Assembly (NCBI GenBank): GCA_964422925.1
Contig: CAYRDC010000028.1
Span: 1 to 28,260, forward strand
Direction: 5' to 3'
Source of the DNA: CAYRDC01 sp964422925
GTDB lineage: Bacteria > Bacteroidota > Bacteroidia > Chitinophagales > S012-47
Length of the DNA: 28,260 bases
Positions 6,745-13,999 of the stretch are shown piece after piece (the first letter of the stretch is position 1; each line of letters starts with the position of its first letter). Position numbers and translations under genes: made by a program. Under the pieces are notes generated by a model. The model saw nothing but the letters and a program-made list of their open reading frames with translations, made no database searches and was not told where the DNA came from.

Positions 6745-8241
6745 ATGAAAAGGAATAAATGGATCAGCCTGATTGCCGTTTTTTCCCTTTTGAGTTCCAT
6801 TCTTACAGTGACTTTGTACGCAGTGTTTTTTGATAAGCCCGGGCAGGTTATCAAGGTGGTTGACCAGAAAGCCAATCCCTACTATCTGGCCAGTTACAAT
6901 CCCACTTCAGCTCCGTCCATGCCGGTGGATTTCCGTAGGGCGGCTGCCATCACTACCCCGGCTGTGGTGCACGTCAAGAAACACTACCTTGTCACGAATT
7001 ACCGCGATCCGTGGAAAGATTTCTTTGGCGATGATTTTACCCCGTTTTGGTTCGGGCCGCCCAAGGAAAGTGAGCCGAACGAACAGGTAGCTTCCGGCTC
7101 AGGGGTGATCATCAGCCCGGACGGATATATCGTTACCAATAATCACGTGGTAAGCGATGCCACCTCCATTGAAGTTACCCTGTTCGATAACCGTAGCTAC
7201 AATGCCACGGTAATCGGAACCGATCCATCCACCGATATAGCTTTAATCAAAATTGATGAGAACCAGCTCCCCTATATCCCGTTTGGAAATTCGGATTCAG
7301 TGGTTGTTGGCGAGTGGGTCATGGCCGTGGGCAATCCTTTTGACCTCACCTCAACGGTCACGGCCGGCATTGTCAGCGCCAAAGGCCGTAATATCAATAT
7401 TTTGCGTGACCAGTCCAATGCCCCGATTGAATCCTTTATCCAAACCGATGCAGCCGTAAACCCGGGCAATAGCGGAGGCGCCCTGGTCAATGCCAACGGG
7501 GAACTGATCGGCATCAATACCGCCATAGCCTCTCCCACCGGAGCTTACGCGGGATATTCATTTGCCGTGCCGGTGAACATTGTCCGCAAAGTGGTGGATG
7601 ACCTGATGAAATATGGCGTAGTCCAGCGTGCCTACCTTGGCGTAACTATCTCGGAAATAAACGGTGACTTAGCCAACGAACTGGATATCAAGGAATTGCA
7701 TGGGGTTTATGTTAACGAGGTAAACCCGGGCAGCGGAGCTGAAGAAGCAGGGCTGGAAGCGGGCGACATCATTACGGAAGTGAATCATGTAAAAGTAAGT
7801 TCCGTACCGGAATTGCAGGAAAAGATCAGCCAATACCATCCGGGTGATAAAGTGACTATCACTTATTTCCGGAATGGCAAGGAAAAAGAAGCACTGGTAA
7901 CCCTTAAGAATTCCTTCAACAGTACCGAATCGCTGGACAAGGAAGCATCCGCTATCCTGGAAAGCCTGGGTGCTTCGTTTGAAGAACTAAATCGTAACGA
8001 AGCCCGGGAACTGGGTATTGATGGTGGTATCCGGGTGAAACGGATTTACCAGGGCAAAATTGCCAGCCATACCAATATGCGCGAAGGGTTTATTATTACC
8101 CGCGTTGACCATAAAACGGTTACCAGCCTTGAACAGTTGAAACAAATCCTAAATGGCAAAAGCCGCGGAGACGGGGTCTTGATTGAAGGATTTTACCCGC
8201 AATACCCCAATAAAAAGTATTACTACGCTTTCGGTATCTAA
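6745..8241 (+). CDS. htrA: HtrA/DegP-DegQ-family periplasmic serine protease
   Basis: HtrA proteases degrade or refold misfolded envelope proteins. The 498-residue product has an N-terminal membrane anchor or signal (about 7-28), a trypsin-like domain (about 60-275) with the triad His134 (TNNHVV), Asp164 (DIALIKI) and Ser243 (GNSGGAL), and two PDZ domains (about 290-380 and 400-490; the first contains the GSGAEEAGLEAGDII core). No clear signal peptidase site follows the hydrophobic stretch, so it may stay tethered. A GGAGG ribosome site lies four bases before the ATG. The gene stands alone and ends at a strong terminator at 8271-8302. Identification to family is firm; DegP versus DegQ cannot be told. 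Confidence 0.96.
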   Translation: MKRNKWISLIAVFSLLSSILTVTLYAVFFDKPGQVIKVVDQKANPYYLASYNPTSAPSMPVDFRRAAAITTPAVVHVKKHYLVTNYRDPWKDFFGDDFTPFWFGPPKESEPNEQVASGSGVIISPDGYIVTNNHVVSDATSIEVTLFDNRSYNATVIGTDPSTDIALIKIDENQLPYIPFGNSDSVVVGEWVMAVGNPFDLTSTVTAGIVSAKGRNINILRDQSNAPIESFIQTDAAVNPGNSGGALVNANGELIGINTAIASPTGAYAGYSFAVPVNIVRKVVDDLMKYGVVQRAYLGVTISEINGDLANELDIKELHGVYVNEVNPGSGAEEAGLEAGDIITEVNHVKVSSVPELQEKISQYHPGDKVTITYFRNGKEKEALVTLKNSFNSTESLDKEASAILESLGASFEELNRNEARELGIDGGIRVKRIYQGKIASHTNMREGFIITRVDHKTVTSLEQLKQILNGKSRGDGVLIEGFYPQYPNKKYYYAFGI

Positions 8242-8270
8242 TATCCGAATTCCAATAAGAACCCATAGTA

Positions 8271-8302
8271 AACAGGGCCGACAATTCCGGCCCTGTTTTT
8301 TT
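8271..8302 (+). terminator. Rho-independent terminator of htrA
   Basis: A ten-base-pair stem, AACAGGGCCG (8271-8280) with CGGCCCTGTT (8288-8297), has a seven-base loop and runs into seven T (8296-8302). It ends 30 bases after the htrA stop. The minus-strand side has only a short T-run, so it mainly serves htrA while also separating the convergent lipoprotein gene. Confidence 0.9.
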
Positions 8303-8307
8303 ATTCA

Positions 8308-8922
8308 TTAATCGGGAACGTTAGTCAGCTTAAAGGAGGAGAAAAAAGCGTTGGCCTTATCCTCCGGTACATAAGACCCATCCCGCAGTATGCCCACCTG
8401 GTACAGGCGGTTACCCACTAAAAACATCTCATACTGAACATAATAGGTCCCATTGTTACCCCGGAAGCTAATGCCGGGAAAATCATTGATACTAATGTTT
8501 TGCTCATTTTCCGTGACCAGAATTTCCAGATTGTTTAAAGCCCCTTCTTTAGCACTGTTCAATAAACCTTCCGGTGAACTGGCTGATACCATACTGGATG
8601 GGTAATCGGAATAAGCAACCATGTAAACTTCCGTAGCGCTTTTTTCATACAACAGGGTTACCATTTCGATATCCCCAACATCTGTCGGCACAATATCCGA
8701 ACTTTCGGTAGGCGTACCCGGAAACCGGATCTGAAAATGCCCGTCTTCATGTGTAAACAAATCGGTACCGCTGTCCTCGTTGACTATGAAGGTTTCATTT
8801 ATATCCGTTGTAACTGATTGAAGCGTATCGGTTTGGTCAGTTTCCTGATCCGTCTGATCAGAACTACCGCAAGACCCCAATACTAAGGGCAACAGAAAAA
8901 TTGCAAAAAAGAATCTTTTCAT
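8308..8922 (-). CDS. Lipoprotein of unknown function
   Basis: This 204-residue product has a lipoprotein signal with lipobox LGSC (Cys18) and then a low-complexity acidic spacer rich in Asp, Thr and Gln (about 19-45). A compact domain (about 55-200) starts with HFQIRFPGTP and ends FFSSFKL, a pattern seen in PsbP/DcrB-like folds, which bind ligands or assist membrane proteins; this resemblance is tentative. The acidic residues after the cysteine might act as a surface-export signal as in some Bacteroidota lipoproteins. It stands alone, convergent with htrA. It could equally be a family-specific hypothetical protein. Confidence 0.8.
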   Translation of the reverse strand: MKRFFFAIFLLPLVLGSCGSSDQTDQETDQTDTLQSVTTDINETFIVNEDSGTDLFTHEDGHFQIRFPGTPTESSDIVPTDVGDIEMVTLLYEKSATEVYMVAYSDYPSSMVSASSPEGLLNSAKEGALNNLEILVTENEQNISINDFPGISFRGNNGTYYVQYEMFLVGNRLYQVGILRDGSYVPEDKANAFFSSFKLTNVPD

Positions 8923-9214
8923 AGTAATTGGATTTTATGATGCAGGTTGAATTTAGCAATTATCCCAGAAATGTCCTTGTATCGCTTTTTTTTATACATA
9001 AAATGATCTGCCTGGAAGCAAATAAAAAACACGCCCGGGCCAAAGTAAAACAATTGGGCATCTACCCTTTTATTATTTTTGCGGCCTGCAGCCGGTGGAG
9101 ATAAAGCCGGCTTTTGAAAATCAGTTCGTGAATGACCTATTAGCTAAACCAAAGCCATGGGGTGTATAAAGCTTCTTTTCTTTTATACCGACCATAGCTG
9201 AAATAAAAAGCAGA
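8923..9214. other. Divergent intergenic region, AT-rich
   Basis: These 292 bases lie between the lipoprotein gene and the 7-TM gene and hold no convincing frame. An exact -7 box TATTTTTG on the plus strand is at 9074-9081 with a TTG at 9054-9056 (spacing 17, short of the usual 19-21). A five-base GC stem (GCCGG 9091-9095, CCGGC 9107-9111) followed by four T, and a seven-base AT-rich hairpin (GTATAAA 9164-9170, TTTATAC 9182-9188) lie in the predicted leader. If 9074-9081 is used, the 7-TM mRNA has a leader of about 125 bases, unusually long for this window. Confidence 0.5.
9074..9081 (+). promoter_or_regulatory. Candidate -7 box for the 7-TM gene
   Basis: TATTTTTG is an exact TAnnTTTG match, but the T-rich surroundings make chance matches likelier and the -33 spacing (17) is short. 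It is 133 bases upstream of the start codon. Confidence 0.35.
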
Positions 9215-9904
9215 ATGAATCAATTCATTGAGTATATACCCATCCTAACCACCCTTTTTTCAAGCTATTTTGTACTGGAAATTTTTAAGCACTACCAAAG
9301 AAGAAAAACAACCTATCTGCTTTGGTGGACAATAGGTGTGCTTACTTTCGGCCTCGGGACATTATCGGAAAGCATAAATGTATTACTTGGTTGGAACGCG
9401 GTGAATCTAAAATATTGGTACATAGTGGGTGCTTTATTAGGCGGATTTCCGCTTGCCCAAGGTTCTGTATACCTGTTAATGAAAAGAAGATTTGCAGACA
9501 TATCCACCTGGATTTTTATTCCATTAATTGCCATTGCCGCAATTTGTGTAATCCTGACACCTCTTACTATACCGGAAGGATTTGATTATAAACTAACCGG
9601 TGCCGTTTTTACCTGGAAATGGGTGCGGTATTTTTCCCCTTTGATTAATATCTATGCTTTTATTTTTCTGGTTGGCGGTGCCGTTTACTCCGCCATCAAA
9701 TATTCCAGGCAGTTGGACAAAGAAGCAAGGTTTAAAGGAAATGTTTTCATTGCTATCGGAGGGTTGTTGCCGGGGATTGGGGGAACCTTTACAAAAATGG
9801 GATATGTTCATGTTTTATTTGTGACTGAACTAATTGGTTTGTTACTTATCTATATTGGGTACAGGATTATTAAAATGGATAGACATACAGTGTCACAGAA
9901 ATAA
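9215..9904 (+). CDS. Seven-transmembrane protein of unknown function
   Basis: This 229-residue protein is almost entirely membrane: hydrophobic segments at about 6-24, 34-54, 66-88, 95-115, 136-160, 173-195 and 199-220, so seven helices, with short basic loops (YQRRK, MKRRF, SRQLDKEARFK, KMDRH) that mostly mark the cytoplasmic side. No catalytic motif, soluble domain or signal peptide is visible. It could be a sensor module, a small transporter or an integral enzyme; I do not recognise it. The gene is visibly AT-richer than its neighbours and stands alone between two minus-strand genes, consistent with gain by transfer, though AT-rich codons also follow from Phe/Ile-rich helices. The ATG at 9215 is the first in frame and puts the first helix at the N-terminus. 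Confidence 0.8.
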   Translation: MNQFIEYIPILTTLFSSYFVLEIFKHYQRRKTTYLLWWTIGVLTFGLGTLSESINVLLGWNAVNLKYWYIVGALLGGFPLAQGSVYLLMKRRFADISTWIFIPLIAIAAICVILTPLTIPEGFDYKLTGAVFTWKWVRYFSPLINIYAFIFLVGGAVYSAIKYSRQLDKEARFKGNVFIAIGGLLPGIGGTFTKMGYVHVLFVTELIGLLLIYIGYRIIKMDRHTVSQK

Positions 9905-10014
9905 ATGCCCAGCTTGCGTGTCTCAGTCGAATGCTTAACGTAGTGCCTGCCGTGACGTGCTGAATAATTCCCCAAAAGATCGGAATTCAATACCCCCTAA
10001 CAGCCAGTAGGTTA

Positions 10015-10992
10015 TCAAAGGTACATGGTGGCTTTCACGGCTTCAATTACCTGGGCTACGGAGGGCAGAAAAGCTTCCACCAGGGTTGGGGCATAGTGCA
10101 TATTGGCATCTGCCGAAGTGATTCTTTTAACGGGCGCGTCCAGGTAATCGAATGCGTGTTGCTGGACACGGTAGGTAATTTCTGTCGAAACCGAACCAAA
10201 AGGCCAGGCTTCTTCCACGATAACCAGGCGATTGGTTTTCTGCACGGAACGGATAATGGTTTCGATATCCATCGGCCGGATCGTGCGGAGATCGATAATT
10301 TCAGCATGGATTCCTTCTTTTTGCAAAGCCTCTGCAGTATCGAGGGTCACTTTCATCATCTTGTTCCATGAAACGATGGTAACATCGCTTCCCTCCTGCA
10401 CCACTGCCGCCTGGCCGATCGGAATCAGGTATTCTTCTTCCGGCACTTCCCCCAGGTCGTTGTACATCACTTCTGATTCCAGAAAAATCACCGGGTCGTC
10501 ATCGCGGATGGCGGATTTCAGCAGGCCTTTAGCATCGTAAGGATTGGACGGGCTGATTACTTTCAATCCCGGGAAATAGGCATATACCGGTTCAAAAGCC
10601 TGTGAGTGGGTTGCCCCCAGTTGCCCGGCTGATCCATTCGGCCCCCTGAAAACAATGGGCGTCTTAATCTGTCCGCCAGAAATGGACAACAATTTGGCAG
10701 CGCCATTCACGATCTGGTCAATAGCCAGCAGGGCAAAGTTCCAGGTCATAAACTCAACGACAGGCCGCAGACCGTTCATGGCAGCGCCTACCCCAAGACC
10801 GGCAAATCCCAGTTCAGATATGGGGGTGTCAATTACCCGTATCGGGCCAAATTCATCCAGCATTCCCTGGCTTACCTTATAGGCTCCCTGGTATTCCGCT
10901 ACTTCCTCTCCCATCAGAAAGACGTTGGCATCGCGCCTCATTTCCTCAACCATGGCTTCCCGGATGGCCTGTCTGAACTGGATCTTTCTCAT
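10015..10992 (-). CDS. pdhB: Pyruvate dehydrogenase E1 component, beta subunit
   Basis: PdhB is the beta chain of the thiamine-diphosphate E1 alpha2beta2 enzyme that decarboxylates pyruvate for the pyruvate dehydrogenase complex. The 325 residues begin with the Pyr-domain (IQFRQAIREAMVEEM) and the GEEVAEYQGAYKVSQG motif containing the catalytic glutamate. FMTWNF, GATHSQ and ISPSNPYDAKGLL are typical of PdhB, and the C-terminal transketolase domain follows (about 195-320). pdhA is not next door, as in many Bacteroidota where the subunits are unlinked. Branched-chain oxoacid E1 beta is the alternative, but FMTWNF and the Y-Q-G-A-Y motif favour pyruvate. An exact -7 box is 16 bases before the start. 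Confidence 0.93.
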   Translation of the reverse strand: MRKIQFRQAIREAMVEEMRRDANVFLMGEEVAEYQGAYKVSQGMLDEFGPIRVIDTPISELGFAGLGVGAAMNGLRPVVEFMTWNFALLAIDQIVNGAAKLLSISGGQIKTPIVFRGPNGSAGQLGATHSQAFEPVYAYFPGLKVISPSNPYDAKGLLKSAIRDDDPVIFLESEVMYNDLGEVPEEEYLIPIGQAAVVQEGSDVTIVSWNKMMKVTLDTAEALQKEGIHAEIIDLRTIRPMDIETIIRSVQKTNRLVIVEEAWPFGSVSTEITYRVQQHAFDYLDAPVKRITSADANMHYAPTLVEAFLPSVAQVIEAVKATMYL

Positions 10993-11008
10993 TGGTAAAA
11001 AATTTGCG

Positions 11009-11016
11009 CAAATATA
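11009..11016 (-). promoter_or_regulatory. -7 box of pdhB
   Basis: The minus strand reads TATATTTG, an exact match, 16 bases before the ATG at 10992. The predicted leader is only about ten bases. No clear -33 TTTG is seen at the expected distance. Confidence 0.6.
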
Positions 11017-11101
11017 CGAATTCGCACCGTGGTATGCAGCAGGGCTTCAAGGGCAATAACGCCCGTCAGTGCTATAATGCACTCCGATGGATAAAATCAA
11101 A

Positions 11102-11118
11102 AATCATTCAAAATGATT
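11102..11118 (-). terminator. Weak AT-rich terminator of the thioesterase gene
   Basis: AATCATT (11102-11108) and AATGATT (11112-11118) form a seven-base stem with a three-base loop that overlaps the stop codon. On the minus strand it is followed by a T-rich stretch. The stem has few GC pairs, so termination would be weak. Confidence 0.35.
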
Positions 11119-11526
11119 CCTGAAACCTGCTGGTATGGGCTTAACTTTCCGCAAGGCGTAATCATAACAAACAATCCCGGTTTTCACCCGGGCCAGTTCT
11201 TTATTCCGCGTCAGGTTCAGCACCTGATAAATGATATCAAAACGGCTGCTTGTCATATCCCGGACTGCCAGTTTAATTTCCAGCATATCTCCGGCAAATC
11301 CTTCGGATATATACTGCACGGCAGCATCGGTCATAATGGTGCCCACGCCCTCTATATCCAGTTCGGAATAACCCAGGGACTGCAGGAACCGCACCCTGGC
11401 TTCATGGCACAAAGTCAAAACGGCATCATGGCCGAGATGGCCCCCGTAATTTACTTGAGAAATATAGACTTCAAGGCGTGTGACATAGTGAAACCGTTCC
11501 GGTAAGTTGATTTTTACTTTCGCCAT
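11104..11526 (-). CDS. Acyl-CoA thioesterase, hotdog fold (4HBT type)
   Basis: From the ATG at 11526 the product has 140 residues, standard for a 4-hydroxybenzoyl-CoA-thioesterase-type hotdog enzyme, which hydrolyses acyl-CoA or acyl-ACP thioesters in the cytoplasm. The active-site loop is recognisable as QVNYGGHLGHDAVL (compare D-x-N-G-H-x-N-N in the family), followed by the long helix with HEARVRFL and the strand motifs LDIEGVG, GDMLEIKL and a final CYDY. The open frame reaches back to 11562, but an exact -7 box at 11533-11540 puts the transcript start next to 11526. Substrate unknown. The neighbouring gene upstream is a divergent relative. Confidence 0.85.
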   Translation of the reverse strand: MAKVKINLPERFHYVTRLEVYISQVNYGGHLGHDAVLTLCHEARVRFLQSLGYSELDIEGVGTIMTDAAVQYISEGFAGDMLEIKLAVRDMTSSRFDIIYQVLNLTRNKELARVKTGIVCYDYALRKVKPIPAGFRNHFE

Positions 11527-11532
11527 AATAGG

Positions 11533-11540
11533 CAAAGGTA
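11533..11540 (-). promoter_or_regulatory. -7 box of the thioesterase gene
   Basis: The minus strand reads TACCTTTG, an exact match, with six bases between it and the ATG at 11526. It starts eight bases after the T-run of the preceding terminator, so one gene's terminator and the next gene's -33 region overlap. Confidence 0.65.
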
Positions 11541-11547
11541 AGGAATG

Positions 11548-11580
11548 AAAAAAAGCAGCCACGTCTCAGCGTGGCTGCTT
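11548..11580 (-). terminator. Rho-independent terminator of the thioesterase-like gene
   Basis: GCAGCCACG (11555-11563) pairs with CGTGGCTGC (11570-11578) around a six-base loop; two more A-T pairs extend it. On the minus strand it runs into seven T (complement of 11548-11554). It terminates the gene at 11606-12019, 26 bases after its stop. Confidence 0.9.
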
Positions 11581-11605
11581 AACCCTGTAACTGTTGCCCC
11601 CTGCG

Positions 11606-12019
11606 TCAGGCTACTAATTTATGCTTCAAAGAATCGGGCACATTCACTTCACTGTGCCTTGAATAATCATAACACCGGAAGGTATTTACAATCCGGGCAA
11701 CCGGCATTCTGGTCTCCATGTTCCTGATTTCATAGTGAATGGCCCATGCACGGTCATCCACCAGTTTTGGTTTCAGGGTAATTTCCAGCAATTCGCCATG
11801 CCGGCATTTTACAAACAAGTCAATATCCACCGACAGCAGCACCATCCCTGCTCCGCCAATATCCAGCCGGCTTAAGCCGTGCAGCAGCAAATATTGATAT
11901 TCAATTTCCCGGCACATCCAGAACAACCGCCTGGCGCGGTGATCCCTATCTTCATCATCCGGCCCTCCGTAGGCTTTCACCATACTGAAATATAATAAGG
12001 TATTTTTTGGGGGTTTCAT
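11606..12019 (-). CDS. Degenerate hotdog-fold thioesterase-like protein
   Basis: This 137-residue protein aligns by eye with the neighbouring thioesterase: YGG near residue 17, then L-x-x-L-x-x-L-D-I-x-G-x-G (LHGLSRLDIGGAG), GELLEITL against GDMLEIKL, the conserved AR, and CYDY at the end. The active-site loop is changed: NYGGHLGHD of the neighbour is replaced by AYGGPDDEDRDH with about six extra residues, so the usual catalytic His/Asn pattern is lost or moved. It may be a non-catalytic binding partner or a divergent enzyme with another substrate. It has its own terminator downstream. No exact -7 box is seen upstream. The relationship is my alignment, not a search result. Confidence 0.7.
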   Translation of the reverse strand: MKPPKNTLLYFSMVKAYGGPDDEDRDHRARRLFWMCREIEYQYLLLHGLSRLDIGGAGMVLLSVDIDLFVKCRHGELLEITLKPKLVDDRAWAIHYEIRNMETRMPVARIVNTFRCYDYSRHSEVNVPDSLKHKLVA

Positions 12020-12128
12020 TGTATCGCGTTTGATTCATTCACTAAACAACCTTTTATACGCAACCCAATATGTACGGCCGAAAAAGCAGGGTCTGATTTG
12101 TCTGAATCTTTTGTGGGAATGAACCGAT

Positions 12129-12154
12129 AAAAAAACGGTGCCAACGGCACCGTT
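12129..12154 (-). terminator. Rho-independent terminator of the thioredoxin gene
   Basis: AACGGTGCC (12134-12142) and GGCACCGTT (12146-12154) form a nine-base-pair stem with a tight three-base loop. On the minus strand it runs into a T-run (complement of 12129-12135). It lies 34 bases beyond the thioredoxin stop codon. Confidence 0.9.
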
Positions 12155-12187
12155 CGTAAACCAATAACCATAAGTATATCAATCGTT

Positions 12188-12553
12188 TCAGGCAGCTTCC
12201 TTTTCCACTTTCAGCACATCCTTTATAGCCTGTTCAAAGGTATGTTTGGGCAGAGCGCCCAACGCCATTTGCGGATCCCCGTCTTTCGGCACAAACAGTA
12301 AGGAAGGAATGCTCCGGATCCCAAACATCGCTGCCAGCTCTTGTTCTGCTTCCGTATCTATTTTGTAGATATTCAGCTTTCCTTCATACTCCCTGGCCAG
12401 TTCTTCCAGTATGGGAGCCACCATTTTGCAGGGTCCGCACCAGTCAGCATAAAAATCAATAATGCAAGGTTTGTCCCCTTCAAATTTCCATTCCTTGTTT
12501 TGTTCAAAATCGAAAACCTTTTCCTTAAAGGTTTCCTTGGTTAAATGTTCCAT
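12188..12553 (-). CDS. trxA: Thioredoxin
   Basis: This 121-residue thioredoxin has the redox motif W-C-G-P-C at Cys39 and Cys42, preceded by IIDFYAD as usual, the cis-proline segment SIPSLLF near 78-84 and GALPK near 93. It has no signal peptide and so acts in the cytoplasm, reducing disulfides with electrons from thioredoxin reductase. It is slightly longer than E. coli TrxA because of an N-terminal helical extension (FDFEQNKEWKFEGDK). It stands alone with a strong terminator, divergent from the zinc-ribbon gene across 136 bases. Confidence 0.95.
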   Translation of the reverse strand: MEHLTKETFKEKVFDFEQNKEWKFEGDKPCIIDFYADWCGPCKMVAPILEELAREYEGKLNIYKIDTEAEQELAAMFGIRSIPSLLFVPKDGDPQMALGALPKHTFEQAIKDVLKVEKEAA

Positions 12554-12582
12554 CTTTAAGTAAATTTAACTGTAAATTTTTA

Positions 12583-12612
12583 TTGATCAATCAAATGGGT
12601 GTATTATCTTCG
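12583..12612 (+). promoter_or_regulatory. Candidate promoter of the zinc-ribbon gene
   Basis: TTG (12583-12585), a 19-base spacer and TATCTTCG (12605-12612, seven of eight positions of TAnnTTTG when the free positions are counted). It predicts a leader of about 70 bases before the ATG at 12690. Confidence 0.45.
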
Positions 12613-12689
12613 CAAACCGTATCGGATAAATATCACCTTTACCGGATAAAATAAAATCCCGGGGAAAATAGTTCCCGCAGCACAAATTA

Positions 12690-13103
12690 ATGGATAATAT
12701 TTTCCAAAATTTAAGAGAAGAAGAGTTTTTAACGCGTTTCAGTTCCGAGCAAGCCTGCCTGGAAGCTTTGGCGATGGCCAAATGGGCCGATGGTTTTGTT
12801 TGCCGGAAATGCGGGAACCGGAATTATTGTGCGGGCAAGTCTCCGTATTCCCGCAGGTGCACCCGGTGTAAAACTGAAGAATCTGCTACGGCAAATACCT
12901 TTTTTCATAAATGCAAAATTTCGCTGCCTGTCGCATTCCGGGTAGTCTACCTTGTCTGTCAGTACCCGGACTGGTCTTTATCAAAAATTTCACGGGAGGT
13001 TGGGCTGCGAAAAATGACCTGTTGGCGATTGAAGAAAAAAATATCCCTTTGCCTGGAAAATGAACAAGGCCTCAACAGGGAGGCCTTCTTCCTTATTCAT
13101 TAA
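12690..13103 (+). CDS. Stand-alone transposase-type zinc-ribbon protein (IS1595-like N-terminal domain)
   Basis: This 137-residue protein resembles only the N-terminal part of IS1595-family transposases: a helical lead (FSSEQACLEALAMAKWADG), a zinc ribbon with Cys38/Cys41 (CRKCGN) and Cys57/Cys60 (CTRCK), the ATANTFFH segment and a helix-turn-helix-like region (about 95-118, WSLSKISREVGLRKMTCWRL). The DDE catalytic domain is absent: the frame ends normally and rpoD follows on the other strand, with no further transposase sequence, terminal inverted repeats or target duplication. It may be a domesticated DNA-binding protein or a relic. Its last codons form the stem of a terminator. Plausible promoter upstream supports expression. 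Confidence 0.75.
   Translation: MDNIFQNLREEEFLTRFSSEQACLEALAMAKWADGFVCRKCGNRNYCAGKSPYSRRCTRCKTEESATANTFFHKCKISLPVAFRVVYLVCQYPDWSLSKISREVGLRKMTCWRLKKKISLCLENEQGLNREAFFLIH
13066..13090. terminator. Bidirectional terminator between zinc-ribbon gene and rpoD
   Basis: AAGGCCTC (13066-13073) and GAGGCCTT (13080-13087) form an eight-base-pair stem with a six-base loop. T-rich sequence follows on the plus strand and a weaker T-rich stretch on the minus strand. The stem lies inside the last codons of the zinc-ribbon gene, 24 bases from the rpoD stop, and may serve both. Confidence 0.65.
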
Positions 13104-13110
13104 GTAGATT

Positions 13111-13974
13111 TTATTTCATAAAAGATTTCAGATTTTCAGTTTTCTGGATCTTGCGCAAGCGTCTTAAGGTCCTGTCCCTGATTTGGCGTACCCTTTCACG
13201 CGTCAGGTTGAATTTTTCCCCAATTTCCTGCAGATTCATCCGGGTACAACCGTCCAAGCCAAAATAGCATCTCAAAATTTCTGCTTCCCGTTCCGGCAGT
13301 CTGCTCAGCAGCTCTTGCAATTCCTGTTTCAGCGCTTCATCCTGCAGAGCTTCATCCGGCTTGGGTGAATTTTCATCGGCCATAACATCCAGCAGTGTAA
13401 ACCCGTCTTCGCTGTTAATCTGGTTATCCAGCGAAGTATCTTTGGTCCTGCGTGTCAGCATATCTTTAATGACCGAAGACTTGATTTTTACAATTTCTTC
13501 CAGTTCATCGGCATCCGGCAATCGCTGGTGTTTTTGCTCAAAGTCATTGATCGCCTTGGATATCTGAGTGATGGAGCCTTTTTTATTAATAGGAATCCTG
13601 ACCAGCTTGGATTTGTTCAGGATAGCCTGCATAATGGCCTGGCGAATCCACCAAACGGCATACGATATAAATTTGAACCCCCGGCTGGGGTCATATTTTT
13701 GGGCAGCTTTGATCAGGCCGATATTTCCTTCATTGATGAGATCCGGCAGGGAGAGTCCCTGGTTTTGAAATTGTTTTGCCACGGAAACGACAAAACGCAG
13801 ATTGGCCTCTACCAGTTTTTGGAGGGCCTTTTCATCACCATTTTTTGCCTTGTGCGCCAATTCCGATTCTTCTTCAGGAGTCAGCATAGGCAATTTGGCT
13901 ATGTCGTTCAGATACCTGTCCAGCGAATCATTGTTTCGCTCAGTTATCCGGTATGTAATTTTCAATTGTCTCAT
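13111..13974 (-). CDS. rpoD: RNA polymerase primary sigma factor (RpoD/SigA type)
   Basis: This is the housekeeping sigma factor. From the ATG at 13974 (MRQLKITYRI) it has 287 residues, the usual size for Bacteroidota. Region 1.1 is missing and the protein begins with region 1.2 (SLDRYLNDIAKLPMLTPEEE). Region 2 has GLSLPDLINEGNIGL and YAVWWIRQAI for core binding and -10 melting; region 3 follows, and region 4 ends with the helix-turn-helix LTRERVRQIRDRTLRRLRK. The frame is open to 14016, but that extension contains the palindrome at 14000-14014 and does not match the family. It should be the protein that reads the TAnnTTTG boxes listed here. It stands alone, convergent with the zinc-ribbon gene. 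Confidence 0.96.
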   Translation of the reverse strand: MRQLKITYRITERNNDSLDRYLNDIAKLPMLTPEEESELAHKAKNGDEKALQKLVEANLRFVVSVAKQFQNQGLSLPDLINEGNIGLIKAAQKYDPSRGFKFISYAVWWIRQAIMQAILNKSKLVRIPINKKGSITQISKAINDFEQKHQRLPDADELEEIVKIKSSVIKDMLTRRTKDTSLDNQINSEDGFTLLDVMADENSPKPDEALQDEALKQELQELLSRLPEREAEILRCYFGLDGCTRMNLQEIGEKFNLTRERVRQIRDRTLRRLRKIQKTENLKSFMK

Positions 13975-13999
13975 GAGCAGGGTATTTTCAGATGTAATG

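Noticed and set aside
12690..13103. A complete insertion sequence
   Set aside because: Only the zinc-ribbon/HTH part exists; there is no DDE domain, no terminal inverted repeat and no target duplication visible at either side.
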